9,809 nucleotides of DNA from positions 1 to 9,809 of the forward strand of contig JAUYBT010000059.1 of the NCBI GenBank assembly GCA_030692905.1. The letters are read 5' to 3'. Below, piece after piece: positions 1 to 5,865 of this stretch (position 1 is the first letter of the stretch; each line of letters opens with the position of its first letter). This stretch comes from Bacteroidales bacterium (lineage in GTDB: Bacteria > Bacteroidota > Bacteroidia > Bacteroidales > VadinHA17). The notes under the pieces were generated by a model. The model was not told the DNA's origin, made no database searches, and saw only the letters and a program-made list of their open reading frames with translations. The position numbers were made by a program, and so were the translations under genes.

Positions 1-1224
1 CACTATGTGAAAATTGGCTCATTGGTAGAAGAGGAGGCAAAACAGAGGGCTACATCTATTTATCTGGTTGACAGGGTGGTTGCCATGCTTCCCGAAAGAC
101 TTTCGAATAATATCTGCTCACTCAGTCCTGCAGAAGATAAGCTTACCTACTCGGTTGTTTTTGAATTGAATGATAAATCGGAAGTGATCAGTGAATGGTT
201 TGGAAGGACAATTATCAATTCCGATAAAAGATTTTCGTATAATGAAACGCAGCAGGTAATTGATACCGAAGAGGGCGATATGAAAGAGCAGGTTCTTGTC
301 CTTCATAAGCTGGCGCAGCAACTCCGGGCAAAAAGATTTGCTTCCGGTGCTTTTGCTTTTGAAAAGATTGAAGTGAAGTTTGACCTTGATGAAGCCGGGA
401 AACCCCTGGGTATAAAATTCCGCGAAATGGGTACGGCCAATCAGCTTATTGAGGAGTTCATGCTTCTGGCTAATAAACGCGTTGCAGAATATGTAGGTAA
501 AAAACTCAGAGGAAAAACTTTTGTTTACCGCATTCACGATAAACCTGATCCTGAAAAGATAAGCAACTTCAGCCATTTTATTACCCGTTTCGGTTATAAG
601 CTGATTGAAGATGATCATACATCCCTTCCAAAAGCAATGAATAAGTTATTGCACTCCGTGGCCGGCAAGAAGGAACAGAATATCATTGAAACACTTGCCC
701 TGCGGTCGATGGCAAAAGCGATCTATTCAACAGATAATATTGGCCATTATGGACTATCGTTTAAATATTATACCCATTTTACATCACCAATTCGCCGTTA
801 TCCCGACATGATGGTACACAGGCTTCTGTCTGCTTACCTTTCTGAAGAAAATCCCGGTGTCCGGGATAAGTACGAAAAGATGTGTAACCACTCATCAAAG
901 ATGGAAAGACTTGCAGCCGAGGCTGAAAGAGCATCTGTTAAATACAAACAGGTCGAGTATATGAGCGATAAGACCGGGAAAGAATTTGAAGGTGTTATAT
1001 CGGGTGTTACCGAATGGGGAATTTATGTGGAGATCGTTGAGAATCAGTGCGAGGGGATGATACATATAAGGGAACTTGCAGATGATTTCTATGAATATGA
1101 TGAGGAGAACTATTGTATAAAAGGACGTTCAACGGGTAAAATTTACACCCTTGGCGACCGTGTTAATATAGAGGTCGTGAAAGCAGATCTTCAGAAGAAG
1201 CAGCTCGATTACAGGTTGGTGTAA
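1..1224 (+). CDS. rnr: Ribonuclease R, C-terminal part (5' end outside window)
   Basis: This is the 3'-to-5' processive exoribonuclease of the RNase II/R family, which degrades structured RNA in the cytoplasm. The window opens inside the RNB catalytic domain at His-Tyr-Val, which in the family follows the DVS motif, so the frame is open at position 1. The GTG at position 7 is an internal Val codon and not a start. The family signatures YLVDRVVAMLPERLSN (about codons 21-36) and TSPIRRYPD (codons 261-269, 781-807) are present. The latter carries the conserved Arg pair near the active site. The catalytic Asp cluster lies upstream of the window. An S1 RNA-binding domain starts near codon 326 (GKEFEGVISGVTEWG) and runs almost to the end. 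There is no Lys-rich tail after S1, unlike E. coli RNase R. The gene converges on ispG. Identity is sure; only the N-terminal architecture is unseen. Confidence 0.95.
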   Translation, partial: HYVKIGSLVEEEAKQRATSIYLVDRVVAMLPERLSNNICSLSPAEDKLTYSVVFELNDKSEVISEWFGRTIINSDKRFSYNETQQVIDTEEGDMKEQVLVLHKLAQQLRAKRFASGAFAFEKIEVKFDLDEAGKPLGIKFREMGTANQLIEEFMLLANKRVAEYVGKKLRGKTFVYRIHDKPDPEKISNFSHFITRFGYKLIEDDHTSLPKAMNKLLHSVAGKKEQNIIETLALRSMAKAIYSTDNIGHYGLSFKYYTHFTSPIRRYPDMMVHRLLSAYLSEENPGVRDKYEKMCNHSSKMERLAAEAERASVKYKQVEYMSDKTGKEFEGVISGVTEWGIYVEIVENQCEGMIHIRELADDFYEYDEENYCIKGRSTGKIYTLGDRVNIEVVKADLQKKQLDYRLV

Positions 1225-1258
1225 TAATATTTACCTCATCCCCAACCTCTTCTCTTAT

Positions 1259-1384
1259 CCACACGAACTCACCCCCTTGTGTTCCCCCTCTCTACTTCGT
1301 AAAGAGGGGAAATTAATTAACATTCAATGCTTTACGCCCCCTCTTTGCAGAGCAGAGAGGGGGCTGGGGGGTGAGTTCGTGTGG
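1259..1384. repeat. 126-bp palindromic element between convergent rnr and ispG
   Basis: The outer arms are a perfect 18-bp inverted repeat: CCACACGAACTCACCCCC at 1259-1276 and its reverse complement at 1367-1384. Two further hairpins lie inside: CCCCTCT/AGAGGGG (1285-1291 with 1303-1309) and GCCCCCTCT/AGAGGGGGC (1336-1344 with 1356-1364). The element fills most of the 175-bp gap between the two stop codons. No target-site duplication is visible next to the arms. It resembles a MITE-like or REP-like insertion. Its base composition and shape recall the other C/G-tract repeats in this window, but the sequence is not the same. Confidence 0.75.
1284..1364. terminator. Possible bidirectional terminator of rnr and ispG
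   Basis: Two G/C-rich hairpins stand between the convergent stop codons at 1224 and 1400. The first is followed on the plus strand by AAATTAATTAA and not by a clean T-run, so neither is a textbook intrinsic terminator. The call rests on position and stem strength only. Confidence 0.35.
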
Positions 1385-1399
1385 TTCGGTGATGAATTA

Positions 1400-3268
1400 T
1401 TATTCACTTCGATCTCCCTCAATAAGCTTTAGCAGCTCCCCGGCAGCATCTTTTTCAGGTATGCTTTTCAGAACCGGAATTGTTCCTCTGTAAATATGTA
1501 CCTTACCATTGGCAGCTCCGACATATCCGTAATCGGCCCCGGCCATCTCTCCCGGGCCATTTACAATGCATCCCATGACAGCTATTTTAAGACCTTTCAG
1601 ATGACCGGTGGCTTCCTTTACTTTTCTTACTGATTCCTGAAGGTTGAATTTTGTGCGTCCGCATGTAGGGCACGAGAGATACAATGTCCGCGTGATACGT
1701 GTCCTGGTGCATTGCAGTATTGAAAAGGCAGTAGCTGTTACCTCTCTGAAATCAACTTCCCCGATGTTGGTAACAGAAATTCCTGAGACTCTTTTATCAA
1801 TAACAAAGCGGCCAAGAAGTGAAGCGGCTTTAATCTGAAGGTCTTCAATATTGTTTTCACGAAAGACCGGATTGAGCACTATATTATGGATAAGGTTGGT
1901 TTTTTCAAGAGCATTCAGAAAATGATCGGGAGCATACTTCTCTTTTTCAGGATGAAAAGTGAAAATGACAAGAGTCGTGGCCGGATCAGGCCTTCTAAGA
2001 TATTCAATATTGAAATGAGAACCGGTAAGCAAAACATTGAGTTTATCTGATCTGAAAGTACTTTCATGAAATGTCTCGGGAGAGAACAACGGGAACAATC
2101 TTTCATCATCCCTGTGATCAAACCAGATCTTATACGGGAGTATCAGTGAAACATCATCAGGAATATTTTCAGGGCATCCTTTAGTTATTATCAGATCCGC
2201 GGAACTATCGGTTCTTTTTATCTCTCCTGTTTTTGTATTCACGATATACCCGGCATCTTTGTAACTATCTGCATCTATTTCAGGATATGATGTCATATTT
2301 GAAATTACCAGAGGCCCGTTTATTTTCTTAAGGATCTTAGGCTTTGATGGTGGAAATTTAAAGCTAAGGGGTTTCTCCGGTTTTGAATTGGAAATTCCTC
2401 TCGGATAGTAACCGGCAAGTTTTTTTGCCACAGGTATTTCTTTTTCAGGATCTTCCGATAATGAGACCCTTATTGTATCACCGATCCCTTCGGAAAGAAG
2501 GGCTCCGATTCCTGCAGCGGATCTGATCCTTCCGTCTTCACCTTCGCCGGCTTCAGTAACACCAAGATGAAGTGGATATGATACACCTTCACTCTGCATC
2601 ATTCTGACAAGCATCCGGGTAGCTTCGATCATTATCGCAGTGTCTGATGATTTCATTGAGAGAACAAGATCATTGAAATTCTCTGCCCTGAAGATCTTTA
2701 TAAACTCCATGGCAGAAAACACCATTCCTGCCGGGGTGTTCCCGAAGCGGGTCATAATACGGTCGGAGAGAGAGCCATGGTTAATGCCGAGGCGGATAGC
2801 AGTTTTATTCTCCCGGCAGATATTTATCAGAGGAAGCAGTTTTGTATGGGTCCTCTCAAGTTCTTCATTGTACTCCTTTTCTGTAAGTTTCTGTTTTTCA
2901 AAGGTGGCTCTTTTATCGGCATAGTTACCCGGATTGATCCTCACCTTTTCGACCAGCCGTGCGGCTGTCTCGGCTGCAACGGGATTAAAATGTATATCGG
3001 CAATTAGAGGAGTGGAGAAGCCTGCTTTTCGCAACTCTTTTTTTATGACCGCCAGGTTCTCAGCCTCCCTGACCCCCTGGGCTGTAAGCCTCACATAATC
3101 GGCACCCGCCTCAATGATCCTGATGCATTGTGCAACAGAAGCTTTGGTGTCGAGAGTATCTGTGTTCGTCATCGACTGGATACGGATAGGGTAGTCGCCA
3201 CCGAGGGAAGTGGAGCCGATTGAGACCGGGGTGGAGATATATGTGGTTATGTAAGTGTGGGGAATCAT
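1400..3268 (-). CDS. ispG: 4-hydroxy-3-methylbut-2-enyl diphosphate synthase, long form
   Basis: IspG (GcpE) reductively opens methylerythritol cyclodiphosphate to HMBPP, the penultimate step of the MEP isoprenoid pathway, using a [4Fe-4S] cluster in the cytoplasm. The N-terminal TIM-barrel (about residues 10-290) begins with the typical IGSTSLGGDYPIRIQSMTNTDT-like segment. Residues about 291-500 form the large insertion seen in the Bacteroidetes, Chlamydia and plant long form; short proteobacterial enzymes of about 370 aa lack it. The C-terminal cluster domain has SCPTCGRTKFNLQ (C533, C536) and GCIVNGPGEMAGADYG (C567, E574), giving the three Cys and one Glu cluster ligands. The ATG at 3268 fits the family N-terminus. 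No Shine-Dalgarno is seen, and DUF559 ends only 21 bp upstream, so it may be transcribed with that gene. There is no sign of damage. Confidence 0.97.
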   Translation of the reverse strand: MIPHTYITTYISTPVSIGSTSLGGDYPIRIQSMTNTDTLDTKASVAQCIRIIEAGADYVRLTAQGVREAENLAVIKKELRKAGFSTPLIADIHFNPVAAETAARLVEKVRINPGNYADKRATFEKQKLTEKEYNEELERTHTKLLPLINICRENKTAIRLGINHGSLSDRIMTRFGNTPAGMVFSAMEFIKIFRAENFNDLVLSMKSSDTAIMIEATRMLVRMMQSEGVSYPLHLGVTEAGEGEDGRIRSAAGIGALLSEGIGDTIRVSLSEDPEKEIPVAKKLAGYYPRGISNSKPEKPLSFKFPPSKPKILKKINGPLVISNMTSYPEIDADSYKDAGYIVNTKTGEIKRTDSSADLIITKGCPENIPDDVSLILPYKIWFDHRDDERLFPLFSPETFHESTFRSDKLNVLLTGSHFNIEYLRRPDPATTLVIFTFHPEKEKYAPDHFLNALEKTNLIHNIVLNPVFRENNIEDLQIKAASLLGRFVIDKRVSGISVTNIGEVDFREVTATAFSILQCTRTRITRTLYLSCPTCGRTKFNLQESVRKVKEATGHLKGLKIAVMGCIVNGPGEMAGADYGYVGAANGKVHIYRGTIPVLKSIPEKDAAGELLKLIEGDRSE

Positions 3269-3289
3269 AATTAGCTGTAAATAGGTTAT

Positions 3290-3784
3290 CTAAATAAGGT
3301 TCCCCTCCTCGGAGAGCCTGCCCCAAACGAAGTGAGGGGGGTCAGGGGTGGGTTTATTGTTCCGGATCAAATCTTTCTCTATTTGGTTCCCCTCCTCGGA
3401 GGGGCCAGGGGTGGGTTTATTCTTCTCTATCCAGTCTTCAATCACTCTTAGTACATTCGACATATTCTTTTTAACCTCAATATCTTCAAATCTTAAAAAG
3501 TGTATTCCCAGTCCTTCAAGAACACTCTGCCTTTCATCATCATAATCATATCTATAAATATGAGTATCTCCATCAATTTCAATTGCCAGAGATAATTCCT
3601 TACAATAAAAATCAACTATGAAATTACTAATAGGTCGTTGTCTGTCAAAATCACACCCAAGTATTTGTTTTTGTTTCAGTTCATTCCATAACAGAACTTC
3701 AGAAAGGGTCATGTTTTTTCTTAATTCTCTTGCAAGATCTTTAAGTTCCGGATTATATGGGATTATTTTTCTTTTAACTGGCAT
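3290..3784 (-). CDS. DUF559 / Vsr-like endonuclease-domain protein
   Basis: This 164-aa protein has a DUF559 domain, related to the Vsr-type restriction-endonuclease fold. Seen from the Met at 3784: an N-terminal helical segment (ARELRKNMTLSEVLLWNELK, residues 18-37), then RQRPISNFIVDFYC (48-61; D58), then AIEIDGDTH (67-75; E69, D71, H75), then ERQSVLEGLGIHFLRFED (84-101). The acidic residues and His lie where DUF559 and Vsr proteins carry their presumed metal site. The true domain ends near residue 121. The last 40 or so residues (NKPTPGPSEEGN and NNKPTPDPP) are translations of two palindromic repeats that run into the gene's 3' end and supply its stop codon. The frame stays open upstream to 4018 through the 42-bp repeat array, but Met79 of that longer frame begins the recognisable domain, so I start at 3784. 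Substrate and role are unknown; a link to the repeats is only inferred. Confidence 0.8.
   Translation of the reverse strand: MPVKRKIIPYNPELKDLARELRKNMTLSEVLLWNELKQKQILGCDFDRQRPISNFIVDFYCKELSLAIEIDGDTHIYRYDYDDERQSVLEGLGIHFLRFEDIEVKKNMSNVLRVIEDWIEKNKPTPGPSEEGNQIEKDLIRNNKPTPDPPHFVWGRLSEEGNLI
3299..3358 (-). repeat. Palindromic repeat copy with internal insertion, DUF559 3' end
   Basis: On the plus strand this reads GTTCCCCTCCTCGGAG, then about 22 bp (agcctgccccaaacgaag...) absent from the neighbouring copy, then GGTCAGGGGTGGGTTTATT. It shares both ends with the copy at 3386-3420. It is coding for the DUF559 tail, including the PDPPHFVWGRLSEEGN residues. It lies in inverse orientation to the array at 3801-3959. 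Confidence 0.75.
3386..3420 (-). repeat. Palindromic repeat copy, DUF559 3' end
   Basis: The plus strand has CCCCTCC-TC-GGAGGGG (3389-3404), a near-perfect palindrome, followed by CCAGGGGTGGGTTTAT. It encodes NKPTPGPSEEGN in the DUF559 reading frame. It is a direct repeat of 3299-3358 and is inverted relative to the array upstream of the gene. Confidence 0.8.
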
Positions 3785-3800
3785 TTGCTTTTTATTTAAG

Positions 3801-3959
3801 AACCCACCCCTTGCCCCTCCCAGGAGGGGATCTTTGAAGATGAACCCACCCCTAACCCCTCCAGGGAGGGGATCTTTGAAGAAGAACCCACCCCTTGCCC
3901 CTCCAGGGAGGGGATCTTTGAAGAAGAACCCACCCCTTGCCCCTCCAGGGAGGGGATTA
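3801..3959 (-). repeat. Tandem array of four 42-bp palindromic units
   Basis: Units start at 3801, 3843, 3885 and 3927, exactly 42 bp apart; the fourth is cut short after about 33 bp. Each has AACCCACCCC, a spacer, the palindrome CCCCTCCAGGGAGGGG (CCCAGG variant in unit 1), and an A/T-rich linker GATCTTTGAAGA. Units 3 and 4 are identical over their shared part apart from the linker, while units 1 and 2 carry small changes, consistent with growth by duplication on the cysS side. Since 42 is 14 codons, frames stay open across it on both strands, producing false low-complexity ORFs (NPPLAPPGRGSLKK-like and DPLPGGARGGFFFK-like). The array starts about 6 bp after the cysS stop codon. Confidence 0.92.
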
Positions 3960-3965
3960 TTAAGA

Positions 3966-5435
3966 TCACTCTCTTTCCCAATCCACCCCGTCTTTCTTAT
4001 CTTTGATAATGATGCCAATTTTATTGAGTTCTTCCCGGATCTTATCTGAAGTACTCCAATCTTTATTAAGTTTAATGATTTGCCTAATGTTCAAACTAGC
4101 ATCAATAAGCTCATTGATGAAAGGTTTATCGTTATCGGTTTCTTTTTCACTTTTTAGACCAAGGATTTCAATAACAAAAGTTTCTAAAAGATTTTTAAGA
4201 GACTCAATATCAGCACTATTAAGTTTTTCTAATCCGTCATTTACAGAATTAATATATTTCATCCCCTCAAACAAATGAGACAGCAATATAGGGCTATTGA
4301 GATCATCATTTATGGCTTCATAGCATTTCTCATTTAGTTTTTTAATGTCAACTGTAGAGAAATCTGATGGCTTTAGCTTTTTAAGAGTTTCAATTGCCTT
4401 CAATAACCTTGCAAGTCCTTTTTCTGCGGCCTGAAGGGCTTCGTTCGAGAAATCCAGTGAACTCCGATAATGAGCAAGCAGGATAAAAAACCTTATTGTC
4501 ATCGGGCTGTATGCCTGGGTGAGCAACTTATGATTTCCGCTGAAGAGCTCATCGAGGGTAATGAAATTTCCGAGTGACCTGGCCATCTTCTGCCCATTAA
4601 TTGTAATCATATTATTATGGATCCAGTACCGGACAGATTCTTTACCCAGTGCGGCACTCGATTGGGCTATTTCACATTCATGATGAGGAAACTTAAGATC
4701 CATTCCGCCTCCATGGATATCAAAAACCTCTCCAAGATATTTGATACTCATTGCGGAACACTCGAGATGCCAGCCGGGAAATCCCACACTCCAAGGCGAA
4801 GGCCAGTTCATCAGATGTTCCGGAGATGCTTTTTTCCAAAGGGCAAAATCGAAAGAATTCTTTTTTTCATCCTGACCCTCAAGATTTCGGGTACTGCTCT
4901 GAAGCTTTTCAAGAGTACGCCCCGAAAGCTTACCGTATTTATATTTTTTGTTGTATTTAAGGACGTCAAAATAGACTGATCCGTTTACTTCATAGGCAAA
5001 GCCGTTTGCCAGTATCACTTTTATAAGTTCCTGCTGTTCAATTATATGTCCGCTTGCCCTTGGTTCAATAGAAGGATGAAGGGTGTTGAGCTGTTCCATA
5101 TTTTTATAAAAGGTATTCATGTATTTCTGTACCACCTCCATTGGCTCGAGATGTTCGAAACGTGCTTTCTTTTCAATCTTATCTTCACCCTCGTCAGCAT
5201 CATTTTCAAGATGGCCGACATCAGTTATATTGCGGACATATCGTACCTTATATTCAAGATGTGTCAGATATCGGAACAACAGATCGAAGGTTATTGCCGG
5301 CCTGGCATGACCAAGATGGGCATCGCTGTAAACGGTCGGGCCGCAGACATACAAGCCGACAAATGATGAATGAAGCGGTTTGAAGAGTTCCTTCTTTTTA
5401 GAGAGGCTGTTATAGATGAATAAGTTGTTTTGCAT
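3966..5435 (-). CDS. cysS: Cysteine--tRNA ligase
   Basis: This class I aminoacyl-tRNA synthetase charges tRNA-Cys in the cytoplasm. At 489 aa it has the usual length. The N-terminal catalytic domain has CGPTVYSDAHLGHAR with the HIGH-type motif HLGH (40-43). The zinc ligands C31, C226 (in HLECSAMS), H251 and E255 (in HHECEIAQ) are all present. HGGGMDL follows the second Cys, and the KMSKS loop is KMARS (283-287), a tolerated variant. The C-terminal half is the helical DALR-type and anticodon-recognition region, ending with TSDKIREELNKIGIIIKD and DWERE, a native family end. The ATG at 5435 gives the canonical MQNNLFIYNSLS-like start. There is no Shine-Dalgarno. It is divergent from the met operon, with a promoter-like box 21-28 bp upstream. 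A repeat array abuts its stop codon without altering the C-terminus. Confidence 0.97.
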   Translation of the reverse strand: MQNNLFIYNSLSKKKELFKPLHSSFVGLYVCGPTVYSDAHLGHARPAITFDLLFRYLTHLEYKVRYVRNITDVGHLENDADEGEDKIEKKARFEHLEPMEVVQKYMNTFYKNMEQLNTLHPSIEPRASGHIIEQQELIKVILANGFAYEVNGSVYFDVLKYNKKYKYGKLSGRTLEKLQSSTRNLEGQDEKKNSFDFALWKKASPEHLMNWPSPWSVGFPGWHLECSAMSIKYLGEVFDIHGGGMDLKFPHHECEIAQSSAALGKESVRYWIHNNMITINGQKMARSLGNFITLDELFSGNHKLLTQAYSPMTIRFFILLAHYRSSLDFSNEALQAAEKGLARLLKAIETLKKLKPSDFSTVDIKKLNEKCYEAINDDLNSPILLSHLFEGMKYINSVNDGLEKLNSADIESLKNLLETFVIEILGLKSEKETDNDKPFINELIDASLNIRQIIKLNKDWSTSDKIREELNKIGIIIKDKKDGVDWERE

Positions 5436-5455
5436 TATAATTTTGTTTAATACGA

Positions 5456-5463
5456 CAAAAGTA
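5456..5463 (-). promoter_or_regulatory. Probable cysS promoter, Bacteroidetes -7 box
   Basis: On the minus strand the sequence TACTTTTG matches the Bacteroidetes sigma-ABfr -7 consensus TAnnTTTG. It would place the transcript start roughly 10-15 bp before the cysS ATG. No TTTG is seen at the expected -33 spacing; that stretch is nearly pure A/T. Confidence 0.45.
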
Positions 5464-5488
5464 AGTTAAATATTTATTTTATTATTTT

Positions 5489-5519
5489 TTTGCATTTCTA
5501 AAAATCATTTTTATCTTTG
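5489..5519 (+). promoter_or_regulatory. Probable met-operon promoter (Bacteroidetes type)
   Basis: TTTG at 5489-5492 and TATCTTTG (TAnnTTTG) at 5512-5519 are separated by 19 bp, the spacing of the Bacteroidetes -33/-7 promoter. Transcription would begin near 5524-5527, about 35 nt before the SAM riboswitch. Position, spacing and both boxes agree. Confidence 0.65.
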
Positions 5520-5560
5520 ACCCCACAAATCAAATATTCCTTCCTTTAAAGGGTGTTTGG

Positions 5561-5673
5561 TTTTTATTAAGAAGGGTGAAGAGATTAGGCTCTGCGAAAC
5601 CCTGGCAACCAATCCTGCAGTTTAGGAGAACGGTGCCAAAACCTAATCCCGGAAAGCCGGGAGATGATAAAAA
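5561..5673 (+). promoter_or_regulatory. SAM-I (S-box) riboswitch aptamer
   Basis: The conserved S-box core is present, with GAAACCCTGGCAACC at 5596-5610 and GGTGCCAAAACC at 5632-5643. P1 pairs TTTTTATTA (5561-5569) with TGATAAAAA (5665-5673). P2 has GGGT/ACCC (5574-5577 with 5599-5602) and AGAG/CTCT (5580-5583 with 5590-5593) around a kink-turn. P3 has TCCT/AGGA (5613-5616 with 5624-5627). P4 is CCCGG-AAAG-CCGGG (5648-5661). The hallmark pseudoknot is seen: the P2 loop ATTAGG (5584-5589) pairs with CCTAAT (5642-5647). It should bind S-adenosylmethionine and lower expression of the methionine genes that follow. No strong terminator directly follows P1, so its expression platform may be the downstream leader ORF or the hairpin near 5800. 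Confidence 0.95.
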
Positions 5674-5689
5674 TTTAACACGAAAAAAA

Positions 5690-5758
5690 ATGAATTCAAT
5701 TCATCTGACACACAACAACTTTATCATGCCGCTCATGCCTATGTGCATGTGCCGGTAA
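5690..5758 (+). CDS. Met/Cys-rich leader peptide, 22 aa
   Basis: A short ORF starts at ATG 5690, 17 nt after the riboswitch, and ends with TAA at 5756-5758. Its last ten residues are MPLMPMCMCR: four Met and two Cys in ten codons, placed directly before the stop, as in ribosome-stalling attenuator leaders. The A-rich run before the ATG fits Bacteroidetes start sites. The start codon lies in a perfect 6-bp hairpin, ATGAAT-TCA-ATTCAT (5690-5704), which could limit its translation. A longer in-frame version from 5576 would run through the riboswitch and is rejected. Lack of Met-tRNA or Cys-tRNA could stall ribosomes here and change folding of the RNA before metY. Composition and place are seen; the mechanism is inferred. 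Confidence 0.6.
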   Translation: MNSIHLTHNNFIMPLMPMCMCR

Positions 5759-5797
5759 GAGTTTTGATTTGCAATCAGACATTTTCCAAGTTAAACG

Positions 5798-5854
5798 CCG
5801 GAGATCGTGAAGAGATAGTTATATCTGTCTATCCGGTATTTTGTAAAATTTTTT
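5798..5854 (+). terminator. Possible attenuator hairpin before metY
   Basis: CCGGA (5798-5802) can pair with TCCGG (5832-5836), with a second stem AGATA/TATCT (5813-5817 with 5822-5826) inside. A T-rich tail with TATTTTG and TTTTTT (5849-5854) follows. A smaller hairpin, TGATT-TGC-AATCA (5765-5777), lies between it and the leader stop codon. The stem is imperfect, so I rate it as a candidate only. Confidence 0.35.
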
Positions 5855-5865
5855 AAAATAATAAA

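Noticed and set aside
7..1224. RNase R gene starting at the GTG at position 7
   Set aside because: The codons before it (His-Tyr) continue the conserved DVSHYV motif, so the gene begins upstream of the window.
1259..1384. Insertion sequence remnant
   Set aside because: No transposase fragment and no target-site duplication next to the arms; kept only as a palindromic element.
3801..3959. CRISPR-like array
   Set aside because: The four units are contiguous 42-bp tandem copies with no variable spacers, and no cas genes are seen.
3290..4018. 242-aa form of the DUF559 protein starting inside cysS
   Set aside because: The first 78 residues are cysS 3' sequence in another frame plus repeat translation; the recognisable domain starts at Met 3784.
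3618..4049. Plus-strand 143-aa Pro-rich ORF
   Set aside because: It is the reverse side of DUF559 and cysS plus translated repeat units; it shows no recognisable domain.
5576..5758. 60-aa ORF starting in the riboswitch
   Set aside because: Its first 38 codons are the conserved SAM-I aptamer; only the last 22 codons from 5690 look like a real leader peptide.
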